A stretch of 64,000 nt of DNA from DASWOJ01 sp964242415 (GCA_964242415.1 CAXTAT010000002.1:186001-250000), one strand, 5' to 3'. Shown: positions 1-8,021, numbered from the stretch's first letter. The notes: a model not told the origin generated them from the sequence alone. Numbers and translations: made by a program.

Positions 1-36
1 CTGGATTGCAACACCGCAAGCGCGGCCCGCAATGAC
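1..36. repeat. Partial copy of the dispersed palindromic repeat
   Basis: The window opens inside a copy of the family also seen near 16.2, 34.9, 44.7 and 52.7 kb. Only the right arm is present (ctggattg...gcaatgac), and it is imperfect. The remaining bases up to 285 hold nothing I can recognise; the neighbouring minus-strand regulator ends at 286. Confidence 0.6.
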
Positions 37-285
37 AATGCGCTATCGTTAGCGCCACAGCAGATGGCCGTTGGCATGAGGTCATGTGCTTAAAGCGCGG
101 GCCGGGCGTCCCAGCATGCGGTTGAGCGCGTGGATAGCCACGTCCAACTCGGCCGCCCGGCGCTGCGTGAGAGCAGCCCCGTCGGCGAGCACCTCCCTAT
201 GGCAGCCGCGGTCCGAGTGCGTCCATTGCATGCTGGCCGCTTCCGCCGGGCCATGCGGCTGCAGCTCGGCCCCGTGCGCCAACAC

Positions 286-2202
286 CTATTGGCGCACCTC
301 CGATTGAGCCACCGTCTGGTCCGCCCGGATCGCCCGATAGACTGTGTTCCGCGAAACCCCAAGATGGCGCGCCGCCGCGCTCAGATTGCCGCCAGCAGCC
401 CGGTATGCCGCGTTGATGCGCTCGCGCGTGGCCTCGCGCAGACTGGGCACAGGCAGACTGGGCATAGGCGCCACCCTCGGAGCCGCCAACCCGGCGAACA
501 CAGCCTCCACGTCACCATCCCCGATAAGGGGACCCGCGCGAAGGCTAAGGCGTGTCAGCACGTTGCGAAGCTCCCGGATGTTGCCGGGCCATGCATACAG
601 GGCCAGGTGCTCCATTGCGGCACCGGTCAGGCTGCACTCGGGCGCGATGCCCGCCAGCAGGCTGCGTGCTATGCGCGCGATGTCCGTCCGTGCGCGGAGC
701 GGCGGCAGCACCACGCCCACCGTCTCCAGCCGGTACAGGAGGTCGGCGCGGAAGCGCCCGCCCGCCACGGCCCCCTCCATTGCCGCGTTCGTCGCAGCCA
801 CCAGCAGCACGTCCACCTGGCGCGGCCTGCCACCACCCACGGGCCGGACCAGCCAGTCGTCCAGCAGCCGCAGCAGCACCGGCTGCAGCGGCGCCGGCAT
901 CTCGCCGATCTCGTCCAGGAACAGCGTGCCGCCATCGGCCTCGCGCACCAGGCCGGGGCTGCCGCCGCGCCGGGCGCCCGTGAAGGCGCCCTCGGCATGG
1001 CCGAACAGTTCCGCCTCGATCAGGCTGTCCGGCAACGCCGCGCAGTTCACCGGCACGAACGCGCCGCGCCGCCCGCTGGCCTGGTGGGCGTAGCGTGCCA
1101 GCAGTTCCTTGCCGGTGCCCGTCTCGCCACGGATGAGGATCGAGAGGCCGCGCCGTGCCGCGGCGCCCACCTCGCGCACGGCCAGGGCCACCGCCGCGTC
1201 CTCCCCCACGAAGCCCGGCGTTGCCACCCCCGGCGCGTCCGGCCCCGGCGCATCTGGCCCAAGCGGGGGCGCCCGGGATGCGGTCGCGTGCGGCGTGGGC
1301 GGGCGCACGTTCTCCACCCCGGCCACGAAGGCGCTGCCGACCCGGTCCTCCACCCGGCGCTGGCCGGCGTCGCCGACGAGCAGGTTCGAGAAGCGGGTGC
1401 GGAACAGGTCATCGAAGTGCCGTCCCGGCCTCGCCGGCAGGCCATGCAGCAGGAACTTGGCACGCGGGTTGACGCCGCGCAGCACCCCGTCCGGATCGAG
1501 CGCCAGCAGGCCCGCGCTCAGCGTGTGCAGGTACTCGCCGCGGCTGTGGAACGCGACGATAATGCGGGCGCAGTGGTGCCGGCGGAACAACCCGTTCTCC
1601 ACCTGTGTCGCCGCCATCCCGACCAGCGCCTGCGTGTGCTGCTGGCGCGACCCGCAGTGCGACGACGCATCGATCGTGCCGGCAAGCCGGTCGTCAGGTC
1701 CGAACACCGGGGCGGCGATGCAGGTCAGCGCGCCGAAGCTGGCGAAGAAGTGCTCGCCGCCGTGCACGGCCATCGTCTGCCCAACCTGCGCCGAGGTGCC
1801 GAGCGCGTTGGTGCCGCACCGCTGCTCGGTCCAGAGCGACCCAGGCCGGATGCTTGCCGTGCGGGCCGCGGCGCGGAAGCTGGCATCGGCGATGGTGTCC
1901 AGCAGCATGCCGTCCGGGGCCGCGAAGGCGATCAGGAAGTTGCTGCCGGCAATCGAGTGGTACAGCACCTTCATTTCGTCCAGCGCGAGCGAGCGCACCA
2001 GCTCCGACCGCTCACGCGCCATGCGCAGCTCCGCTTCGCCCACGGTGTCCGGCGGCGGCGGGCGGCACGGGTCCAGCCCGCCTTTGAGGCAGCGGGTCCA
2101 GCTTGCGGAAATTGCCGGGGCGAGTAGGTCGGAGGCGGCCACCCCCCGGTTTTCGAGGACGAGACGGGCCTGATTGAGTCGGTCGTCAGGCGACATGAAC
2201 AT
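286..2202 (-). CDS. Sigma-54-dependent activator, AcoR/PrmR type (GAF, AAA+, Fis)
   Basis: A 638-residue enhancer-binding protein. The N-terminal third is a GAF-type sensing region typical of AcoR-like activators. The AAA+ domain has a Walker A motif GETGTGKE near residue 360, the sigma-54 contact loop GAFTGA near 408 and a Walker B motif GGTLFLDEIGEM. The C-terminus carries a Fis-type helix-turn-helix (AARHLGVSRNTVYRAI). Proteins of this class bind upstream sites and use ATP hydrolysis to open sigma-54 promoters. It is divergent from the alcohol dehydrogenase at 2535, and the 332-bp gap between them holds a -24/-12 promoter and paired palindromes, so it probably controls that unit in response to an alcohol, ketone or alkane-derived effector (inference). 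The linker before the AAA+ domain contains a duplicated GPDAP unit. A second activator of the same class lies at 14174, and which of the two acts at which promoter cannot be told from sequence. Confidence 0.93.
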   Translation of the reverse strand: MFMSPDDRLNQARLVLENRGVAASDLLAPAISASWTRCLKGGLDPCRPPPPDTVGEAELRMARERSELVRSLALDEMKVLYHSIAGSNFLIAFAAPDGMLLDTIADASFRAAARTASIRPGSLWTEQRCGTNALGTSAQVGQTMAVHGGEHFFASFGALTCIAAPVFGPDDRLAGTIDASSHCGSRQQHTQALVGMAATQVENGLFRRHHCARIIVAFHSRGEYLHTLSAGLLALDPDGVLRGVNPRAKFLLHGLPARPGRHFDDLFRTRFSNLLVGDAGQRRVEDRVGSAFVAGVENVRPPTPHATASRAPPLGPDAPGPDAPGVATPGFVGEDAAVALAVREVGAAARRGLSILIRGETGTGKELLARYAHQASGRRGAFVPVNCAALPDSLIEAELFGHAEGAFTGARRGGSPGLVREADGGTLFLDEIGEMPAPLQPVLLRLLDDWLVRPVGGGRPRQVDVLLVAATNAAMEGAVAGGRFRADLLYRLETVGVVLPPLRARTDIARIARSLLAGIAPECSLTGAAMEHLALYAWPGNIRELRNVLTRLSLRAGPLIGDGDVEAVFAGLAAPRVAPMPSLPVPSLREATRERINAAYRAAGGNLSAAARHLGVSRNTVYRAIRADQTVAQSEVRQ

Positions 2203-2337
2203 CGGCGTTCTCCCGGCCGGTGCGTTGGCCGCCCGGTCCTGTCTTGTCGGAGCGTTGTCAAGGGTTCGCTCGCATATATTAACCCTAAGCCCGCCGCACC
2301 GGCTTTACCAAGCCCAAATCATGGCCGGCCTCCATCT

Positions 2338-2389
2338 TGTTCCGAATCTGAACAATGTGTTCCGGTACACCTGTGCCGGTCCGGCACAG
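2338..2389 (+). promoter_or_regulatory. Putative upstream activator sites for a sigma-54 activator
   Basis: Two inverted repeats lie 52-103 bp upstream of the -24/-12 promoter. The first is TGTTCC-GAATC-TGAACA (2338-2354, imperfect). The second is the perfect 19-bp palindrome CTGTGCCGGTCCGGCACAG (2371-2389). A lone half-site TGTTCC lies between them. Both fit TGTNCC-N5-GGNACA, as does the site at 6017-6033 before the hydroxylase gene. Distance and symmetry are those expected of enhancer-binding protein sites; which protein binds is inference. Confidence 0.7.
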
Positions 2390-2440
2390 TATTCGGGACG
2401 GCGAACCCGAAAAGAGCAGGTTGTGTGCGAGCCGGGCTAT

Positions 2441-2456
2441 TGGCACGAAGCTTGCT
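2441..2456 (+). promoter_or_regulatory. Sigma-54 (-24/-12) promoter of the adh-cobW-WD40 unit
   Basis: TGGCACGAAGCTTGCT matches the RpoN consensus, with GG (2442-2443) and GC (2454-2455) separated by exactly 10 bp. The expected start of transcription is about 12 bp further on, leaving a leader of roughly 70 nt before the ATG at 2535. Confidence 0.85.
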
Positions 2457-2534
2457 AAACTTGTGCCAATCGCTTGGTGACTGCCAACAGCCGTCAGAAG
2501 ACGGCGCCGAGACCAACAGGGACAGGAAACGCGA

Positions 2535-3578
2535 ATGAAAGCAGCGGTGCTGGAGCGCTATGACGAGGCCCTGAGCGGCTCGGAGTTCGTTCATTACATG
2601 GACGTACCGGACCCGAAGATCGAGCGCGCCAGCGACGTGATCGTCCGCATCGGCGGCGCCGGCGTCTGCCGCACCGACCTGCACATCGTGGAGGGCATCT
2701 GGCGCAGCAAGGTCACGGTCGCGCTCCCCTACATCATGGGCCACGAGAATGCAGGGTGGGTCGAGGAGATCGGCAGCGGCGTCGAGGGCGTGAAGGTCGG
2801 CGACGCGGTGATCTGCCACCCGCTGGTCACTAGCGGCCACTGCCTCGCGTGCCGGCGCGGCGACGACATGCACGCGGCCGACAGCGCGTTCCCTGGCATC
2901 AACGCCGATGGCGGCTACGCGCAGTACTTGCGCACCGGCGAGCGCTCGCTGATCAAGCTGCCGCAGTCGCTCGCGCCCAAGGACGTGGCGCCCTACACCG
3001 ACGCCGGGCTTACGGCCTACCGGGCGGCCAAGAAGGCGTCGCGCCACCTGCTGCCCGGCCAGTTCTGCGTGGTGATCGGCGCGGGTGGCCTGGGCCACAT
3101 CGGCATCCAGGTGCTGCGGGCGCTGTGCGCGGCCGAGATCATCGTCGTGGACCGCTCGGACATGGCGCTCGGCCTCGCCCAGGAATGCGGCGCGCACCAT
3201 GCCGTGAAGGGCGGGGACGGCGAAGTCGAGGAAGTGCTGGCGCTGACCGCCGGGCGCGGGGCGGAGGCGGTGATCGACTTCGTGGGCGAGGGCGAGGCGA
3301 TCGCCCATGGCCTCGCGATGACCGCCAGCGGCGGCGTTTACTACATCGTCGGCTACGGCGGGAAGATCGAGCTGCCAAGCATCGACATGATCACGTCCGA
3401 GAAAACGATCGTCGGCAACCTGGTCGGCACCTACCCCGAGCTGGTCGAGCTGATGGCCCTGGCGGACCGCGGCCTGGTCAACCTGGCGACCCGCGAGTAC
3501 CGGCTCGAAGACGCCAACCAGGCGCTGCTCGACCTGCACCACGGCAAGATCAAGGGTCGGGCGGTGCTGGTCCCATGA
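2535..3578 (+). CDS. Zinc-dependent medium-chain alcohol dehydrogenase
   Basis: A 347-residue MDR-family dehydrogenase, probably NAD(P)-dependent, expected to oxidise the alcohol made by the adjacent monooxygenase (2-propanol or another short secondary alcohol; substrate inferred from context). The catalytic-zinc region is intact (GVCRTDLH, then GHENAGWV), and the Rossmann motif GAGGLGHIG is present near residue 180. The structural-zinc lobe is unusual: of the four cysteines normally there, the segment SGHCLACRRGDDMHA keeps two, the first and last positions being Ser and Ala. Similar dehydrogenases sit in mycobacterial and actinobacterial propane monooxygenase clusters. A ribosome site AGGAAA precedes the ATG. 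The stop overlaps the next gene by 4 nt, so adh, the GTPase, the WD40 gene and the 66-residue protein are one translationally coupled unit. Confidence 0.92.
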   Translation: MKAAVLERYDEALSGSEFVHYMDVPDPKIERASDVIVRIGGAGVCRTDLHIVEGIWRSKVTVALPYIMGHENAGWVEEIGSGVEGVKVGDAVICHPLVTSGHCLACRRGDDMHAADSAFPGINADGGYAQYLRTGERSLIKLPQSLAPKDVAPYTDAGLTAYRAAKKASRHLLPGQFCVVIGAGGLGHIGIQVLRALCAAEIIVVDRSDMALGLAQECGAHHAVKGGDGEVEEVLALTAGRGAEAVIDFVGEGEAIAHGLAMTASGGVYYIVGYGGKIELPSIDMITSEKTIVGNLVGTYPELVELMALADRGLVNLATREYRLEDANQALLDLHHGKIKGRAVLVP

Positions 3579-4588
3579 CCGGTACGGCGAGCGCCATGCA
3601 CGCTGACGGCCGAGTTCCGGTGACGGTGCTGACCGGGTTCCTCGGCGCGGGGAAGACGACGCTGCTGAACCGCATCCTGTCGGAGGCGCACGGCAAGCGC
3701 TTCGCCGTGATCGTCAACGAGTACGGCGAGATCGGCATCGACGGTGCGCTGGTGGTCGGCGCCGACGAGGAGGTGTTCGAGCTGAACAACGGCTGCCTCT
3801 GCTGTGCCGTGCGCGGCGACCTGCTGCGCGTGCTTGGCGGCCTGGCGAAGCGGCGGGACCGCTTGGATGGCTACCTGATCGAGACGTCCGGCCTCGCCGA
3901 TCCGGCGCCGATCGCCCAGACCTTCTTTGCCGACGACGCGGTCCGGCAGCAGACGCGGCTCGACAGCATCCTGTGCGTCGCCGATGCGCGCCACCTGCCG
4001 GGCAGCCTGGCGGGCAGCCGCGAAGCCGCCGAGCAACTGGCGCTGGCCGACACGGTGCTGCTCAACAAGGTCGATCTGGTGGACGCTGGGGGCCTGGCGC
4101 GGGCGGAGCAGGCGATCAGCCGGGCCAACCCGTCCGCGCGCGTGCTGCACGCGGTGCGCGGGGACGTGCCGCTGGACCGGGTGCTGGACCGTGGCGCGTT
4201 CGACCTGGCGCGGCTCGACCTCGGCGCTGGGCCGGCCGAGCACGATCACGCCGGGCACGCGCATCACGGGCCTGCCCGGCACACGGATGGGATCACCTGC
4301 GTGTCGCTGCAGATCGACCAGGCGCTGGACCGTGGCCGCTTCATGGCCTGGCTGCAGCGACTGGTGCTGGAACAGGGGCAGGACCTGTTGCGCGCGAAGG
4401 GCATCGTCAACCTGGCCGGGGCAGTCCGGCGGTTCGTGTTCCAGGGTGTCCATATGATGATGGATACCGAGCTGACGCGGCCCTGGGCCGAGGGCGAGCG
4501 CCGCGACAGCCGGCTGGTGTTTATCGGCCGGCGCCTCGACGCGGCGCTGCTGCAGGACGAGCTGCAGCATTGCACGGCGGCGCCATGA
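3575..4588 (+). CDS. CobW/P47K-family GTPase (candidate metallochaperone)
   Basis: A 337-residue G3E GTPase. The N-terminal domain has Walker A GFLGAGKTTLL, the switch segment VIVNEYGEIGIDGALV, the metal-binding GCLCC motif of the family and a guanine-specificity motif NKVD. A histidine-rich loop (EHDHAGHAHHG) separates it from the C-terminal CobW domain. Family members deliver or allocate metals such as Zn or Co. Its position directly behind a zinc alcohol dehydrogenase and ahead of a di-iron oxygenase, under a sigma-54 promoter, suggests a co-induced metal-loading role for one of those enzymes (inference). ATG overlaps the dehydrogenase stop (ATGA), and its own stop overlaps the next ATG the same way. 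A second CobW protein is encoded at 46664-47608 in a different setting. Confidence 0.9.
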   Translation: MTGTASAMHADGRVPVTVLTGFLGAGKTTLLNRILSEAHGKRFAVIVNEYGEIGIDGALVVGADEEVFELNNGCLCCAVRGDLLRVLGGLAKRRDRLDGYLIETSGLADPAPIAQTFFADDAVRQQTRLDSILCVADARHLPGSLAGSREAAEQLALADTVLLNKVDLVDAGGLARAEQAISRANPSARVLHAVRGDVPLDRVLDRGAFDLARLDLGAGPAEHDHAGHAHHGPARHTDGITCVSLQIDQALDRGRFMAWLQRLVLEQGQDLLRAKGIVNLAGAVRRFVFQGVHMMMDTELTRPWAEGERRDSRLVFIGRRLDAALLQDELQHCTAAP

Positions 4589-5787
4589 GCGGCGCCGCTG
4601 CCCGGGCGATGCCGCACGGTCCGTTGCCGGGCCGCCCGGCCGCGCCGCAACCGCCGTTGCTGGATCTGCTCGGCGCAACCTGGGCGATGGACGCGCCGGT
4701 ATCGGCCGTGGCCTGGGATGGCGACCTCGCCTGCTTCTCGCTCGGCGACGGCTCGCTCGCCATGTCGCGCGCCGAGTGGCCCGGCGCCCCGACGATTGGG
4801 CCGCGGGCCGAAGGCGGGCTGCAGCTTATGCCAGGCGCTGCGCCGCCGCCGCCGATGATGCGGCTGCGCGTGCACGAAGGGGCATGCCTGGCGTTGGCGC
4901 GGGACCCCGATGGCGGCTTCCTCAGCGGCGGCGAGGACGGATTGCTGGCGCGCACCGCCGGGGATGGCACGGTCACCAGGCTGCACAGCTACGCCGGACG
5001 CTGGGTGGACCTGGTGGCGGCCTCCCGCGGCATGCGCGCCTGCGCCGTGGGCCGTACGGTCCACCTGTCGGGCGCCGTGTCGGCCATGGTCGAGCTGCCG
5101 GGATCGGCCATGGCCCTCGCCTTCGATGCGTCTGGCCAGCGCCTTGCCGCGGCGCATTACCACGGCGTGACGGTCTGGTCGGCCGACGCGCCGCTGCGGA
5201 CCCTGGCCACGCCGGGTTGCCCGCGCTCGGTCGCGTGGAGTCCGGACGGGCGCTATGTCGTGTGCGGCCTGCAGGAGAACGCGCTGCACGGCTGGCGGCT
5301 GGCGGACGGCGGCGACATCGAGATGGGCGGCTATCCCGGCCAGCCGCGGTCGCTCTCCTTCGCCGCGAACGGCTCGTTCCTGGCCAGCAGCGGCGCGCCC
5401 CGCGTGGTGTGCTGGCGCTTCGACCCCCCCGAGGCGGGCGAGCAGCCCGGCGAATGCGGCATCCCCAGCAGCCGCATGCCGGTGTGCCAGGTTGCCTGCC
5501 ATCCGCAGCAGGCGCTGGTCGCGGCCGGCTACCACAACGGCGCGGTGCTGCTGTGCCAGCCCGGCAGCGACGACGTGCTGTTCGCCCGCGGCTCCGCGGC
5601 CGGCGGCCCGGGATTGGCCCCGGGCGCGGCGCCGGTCGGCAGCTCGGTCGCGGCGCTGGCCTGGTCGGACGACGGCGCCCGCCTGGCAATCGGGACCGAG
5701 GCCGGGGAGATCGGCCTGCTGGCGCTGCCGCCGGACCTGTTCCGGTTCGGTTCCCGCAACCCGCTTGCAAGATCGAGGGCGCCATGA
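4585..5787 (+). CDS. WD40-repeat (beta-propeller) protein
   Basis: A 400-residue protein without signal peptide or membrane segments. It contains several degenerate WD40-type blades, for example SAMALAFDASGQRLAAAHYHGVTVWSAD-like and PRSVAWSPDGRYVVCGLQENALHGWRL-like units of about 40 residues, each with the SPDG turn and a terminal Trp. WD40 proteins are scaffolds with no intrinsic chemistry. The pairing of a CobW GTPase with a WD40 protein is also known from metal-homeostasis loci in alphaproteobacteria. Here the pair is tied to an alcohol dehydrogenase by 4-nt overlaps on both sides, which argues for a shared complex or maturation step rather than chance (inference). The N-terminal 30 residues are low-complexity and proline/alanine-rich. 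Confidence 0.82.
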   Translation: MSGAAARAMPHGPLPGRPAAPQPPLLDLLGATWAMDAPVSAVAWDGDLACFSLGDGSLAMSRAEWPGAPTIGPRAEGGLQLMPGAAPPPPMMRLRVHEGACLALARDPDGGFLSGGEDGLLARTAGDGTVTRLHSYAGRWVDLVAASRGMRACAVGRTVHLSGAVSAMVELPGSAMALAFDASGQRLAAAHYHGVTVWSADAPLRTLATPGCPRSVAWSPDGRYVVCGLQENALHGWRLADGGDIEMGGYPGQPRSLSFAANGSFLASSGAPRVVCWRFDPPEAGEQPGECGIPSSRMPVCQVACHPQQALVAAGYHNGAVLLCQPGSDDVLFARGSAAGGPGLAPGAAPVGSSVAALAWSDDGARLAIGTEAGEIGLLALPPDLFRFGSRNPLARSRAP

Positions 5788-5984
5788 GCGGAGAGGCATC
5801 CAAGGACCTGTATTTCGAGCGCCTGGGCCAGTTGGCCGAGGAGATGATCGAAGTTCTGGGCAAGGACTTCGCGATGGGCGCGCTGGTGCTGGCCGCACGG
5901 TTCATCGCCGAGGGAAAGACGCTGGGCAAGCGCCAGAACGCCGAAGGCCCGGGTGCGGAACCAACCGCAGGGAGCGCAGAATGA
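5784..5984 (+). CDS. Small acidic helical protein of unknown function
   Basis: Sixty-six residues, starting at an ATG that overlaps the WD40 stop by 4 nt. Residues 5-45 look like one or two amphipathic helices (LYFERLGQLAEEMIEVLGKDF, then a hydrophobic stretch AMGALVLAARFIAEG), and the tail is disordered. I do not recognise the family. Coupling to the WD40 gene and the good codon structure favour a real gene. It is the last gene before the regulatory region of the oxygenase operon, and its stop is 8 nt before the first operator half-site. Confidence 0.7.
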   Translation: MSGEASKDLYFERLGQLAEEMIEVLGKDFAMGALVLAARFIAEGKTLGKRQNAEGPGAEPTAGSAE

Positions 5985-5992
5985 CGCCAGTT

Positions 5993-6065
5993 TGTCCCAG
6001 GGCGCTTTCTACAGGGTGTCCCGTTTTGGGACATTCGAAGCGACACACCGTTGCACACTGGGACA
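5993..6065 (+). promoter_or_regulatory. Cluster of four GGGACA/TGTCCC activator half-sites
   Basis: A perfect inverted repeat TGTCCC-GTTTT-GGGACA (6017-6033) is bracketed by TGTCCC at 5993-5998 and GGGACA at 6060-6065. The outer pair forms an extended match TGTCCCAG/CTGGGACA. The array lies about 75-150 bp upstream of the -24/-12 element at 6141. It shares the TGTNCC-N5-GGNACA pattern with the sites at 2338-2389, implying one activator, or two with the same specificity, for both promoters. Confidence 0.75.
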
Positions 6066-6140
6066 TGATGCATTGCAACATCCAACAATGCAGAGCTGTA
6101 ATGATGAGCGTAATCCTGACCATCGCATTATCGGCGGTGC

Positions 6141-6156
6141 TGGCATGAGACTTGCA
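6141..6156 (+). promoter_or_regulatory. Sigma-54 (-24/-12) promoter of the monooxygenase operon
   Basis: TGGCATGAGACTTGCA has GG at 6142-6143 and GC at 6154-6155, again with exactly 10 bp between them. Transcription would begin near 6167 and give an 84-nt leader before the ATG at 6251, which has a strong AAGGAG site 6 nt upstream. Confidence 0.85.
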
Positions 6157-6250
6157 AATTAGAAAGACTGCACGGTCGGGACGCTCCCGTCCCTGCATAT
6201 TCGCCTCGCGACGCCTTTGATCCGTAGAAAAGCAAAATAAGGAGTAGGAC

Positions 6251-7921
6251 ATGCCCGACGGCATTTCGCTGGCAAAGATCACCGCCCAAAAAGGAATGAG
6301 CATCTCTGACGCGGCCCGCCGCGTCGCCGACCTCGGCTGGACGCCAAGCTACGTCCAGGAAGCGATGACCTTCCCGACCGACTACAAGATCAAGAAAGCC
6401 CCGCGCGACCCGATGAAGCAGGTCCTGCGGTCCTACTTCCCCATGCAGGAGGAAAAGGACAACCGGGTTTACGGCGCGTTGGACGCGGCGCTGCGCGGCG
6501 ATATGTTCCGCAACGTCGAGCCCCGCTGGGTCGAGTGGATGAAGCTGTTCCTGTCGATCATCCCGTTCCCGGAAATCTCCGCCGCACGGTCCATGGCCAT
6601 GGTCGGCCGCCTGGCGCCGGGCGAGGAGCTGCGCACCGGCTTCACCATGCAGATGGTCGATGAATTCCGCCACTCCACGATTCAGATGAACCTGAAGAAG
6701 TGGTACATGGAAAACTATATCGATCCCGCCGGGTTCGACATCACCGAGGCCGCGTTCGGCAAGTGCTACGCCACCACCATCGGACGCCAGTTCGCCGAGG
6801 GCTTCGTCACCGGCGATGCGATCACCGCGGCCAACATCTACCTCACGGTCGTGGCGGAGACGGCGTTCACCAATACGCTGTTCGTCGCCATGCCGTCCGA
6901 GGCCGCGCGCAATGGCGACTACGCGTTGCCGACGGTGTTCCTGTCGGTGCAGTCCGACGAGAGCCGGCACATCGGCAACGGCCACTCGCTGCTGATGTCG
7001 ATCATCAACGACCCCGACAACCACCAGTTGATCGAGCGCGACCTGAAGTACGCGTTCTGGCAGAACCACGCCATCGTGGACGCGGCTGTCGGCACGGTCG
7101 TCGAATACGGCACCACCAACCGCGACAAGAACAAGGAGTCCTACGCGGAGCTGTGGCACCGCTGGATCTACGAGGATTACTACCGGACCTACATGCTGCC
7201 GCTCGAGAAGTACGGCATCAAGATCCACCATGACGACGTGAACGCGGCGTGGGACCGGATGGTCAAGAAGAACTACGTGCACAAGACCGCGCAGTTCTTC
7301 TCCGTCGGCTGGCCGGTGGCGTTCTGGCGGCAAGAGGCGCAGACCGACCGCGACTTCGAGTGGTTCGAGCACAAGTATCCCGGCTGGTATGCCGAGTTCG
7401 GCAACTACTGGAAGTGGTACGAGAAGCTGAGCCTGCCCGGCGAAACCAACATCCTGTTCAACCAGGACGTCGGCTACGTCTATCCGCACCGGTGCTGGAG
7501 CTGCATGGTCCCGGCGCTGATCCGCGAGGACTTCTGCTACGACGAGGTGGACGGCAAGACCTACACCTACTGCTCGGAGATCTGCCGCTGGACCCACAAG
7601 GTCGCGTTCGCGGCGGAGTACGAGGGCCGTCCGACGCCGGCGATGGGCCGGTTCAGCGGCCGCCGCGAGTGGGAGACCTGCTACGACGGGTGGGACGTGG
7701 CCGATGCGATCAAGGACCTCGGCTTCGTGCGCAGCGACGGCAAGACCCTGACGCCGCAGCCGCACCTACACTTCGACGACAGCAAGATGTGGAAGCTGGA
7801 CGACGTGCGCGGCCACAAGCTCGGCAGCCCGTTGATCGGCTTCCGCGCCTTGACGCCGGAGGGACGGGAGGCGGCGGCTGCGACGTACCGCAAGGGCTTC
7901 ACCATCAACCCGATCAACTAG
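6251..7921 (+). CDS. prmA: Soluble di-iron monooxygenase hydroxylase, alpha subunit (propane/ketone type)
   Basis: A 556-residue catalytic subunit of a bacterial multicomponent monooxygenase. It should hydroxylate a small hydrocarbon at a carboxylate-bridged di-iron site (propane to 2-propanol in the best-known relatives; phenol and acetone in the mim group). The six ligands are E108, E138, H141, E203, E237 and H240, seen in PFPEIS, VDEFRH, VVAETAF and SDESRH. Each lies exactly six residues before its counterpart in methane monooxygenase MmoX (114, 144, 147, 209, 243, 246). The C-terminal third has a cysteine-containing segment (CWSCMVP, then FCYDE and TYCSEICRW) like the small zinc/YHS-like region of this subgroup. 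Gene order alpha-reductase-beta-coupling is that of propane monooxygenase (prmABCD) and mycobacterial mimABCD, not of methane monooxygenase. The exact substrate cannot be read from sequence. Confidence 0.94.
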   Translation: MPDGISLAKITAQKGMSISDAARRVADLGWTPSYVQEAMTFPTDYKIKKAPRDPMKQVLRSYFPMQEEKDNRVYGALDAALRGDMFRNVEPRWVEWMKLFLSIIPFPEISAARSMAMVGRLAPGEELRTGFTMQMVDEFRHSTIQMNLKKWYMENYIDPAGFDITEAAFGKCYATTIGRQFAEGFVTGDAITAANIYLTVVAETAFTNTLFVAMPSEAARNGDYALPTVFLSVQSDESRHIGNGHSLLMSIINDPDNHQLIERDLKYAFWQNHAIVDAAVGTVVEYGTTNRDKNKESYAELWHRWIYEDYYRTYMLPLEKYGIKIHHDDVNAAWDRMVKKNYVHKTAQFFSVGWPVAFWRQEAQTDRDFEWFEHKYPGWYAEFGNYWKWYEKLSLPGETNILFNQDVGYVYPHRCWSCMVPALIREDFCYDEVDGKTYTYCSEICRWTHKVAFAAEYEGRPTPAMGRFSGRREWETCYDGWDVADAIKDLGFVRSDGKTLTPQPHLHFDDSKMWKLDDVRGHKLGSPLIGFRALTPEGREAAAATYRKGFTINPIN

Positions 7922-7935
7922 CCACGCGTGACGAA

Positions 7936-7960
7936 GGGAGCGGCCTACTGGGCCGCTCCC
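7936..7960 (+). promoter_or_regulatory. Strong hairpin between alpha subunit and reductase genes
   Basis: GGGAGCGGCC-TACTG-GGCCGCTCCC is a perfect 10-bp stem with a 5-nt loop, starting 15 nt after the prmA stop. There is no U-tract, so it is unlikely to be a plain intrinsic terminator. It is better read as an mRNA-stabilising or processing element that would let the alpha subunit be made in excess of the reductase (inference). Two 14-nt direct repeats follow at 7962-7989. Confidence 0.7.
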
Positions 7961-7961
7961 G

Positions 7962-7989
7962 GACTGCGGGACCCCGACTGCGGGACCCA
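7962..7989 (+). repeat. Tandem 14-nt duplication in the prmA-prmB gap
   Basis: GACTGCGGGACCCC is followed directly by GACTGCGGGACCCA (13 of 14 identical), and the next bases ggctgcagg resemble a third partial unit. One of several such duplications between genes of this operon. Confidence 0.8.
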
Positions 7990-8021
7990 GGCTGCAGGAA
8001 ACGTCGGAAAGAACCAAAGCG

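Noticed and set aside
130..2127. Long open frame on the strand opposite the first sigma-54 activator
   Set aside because: It is the mirror of a GC-rich gene; the translation is Arg/His/Ala-rich without motifs, while the minus strand has complete AAA+ and HTH motifs.
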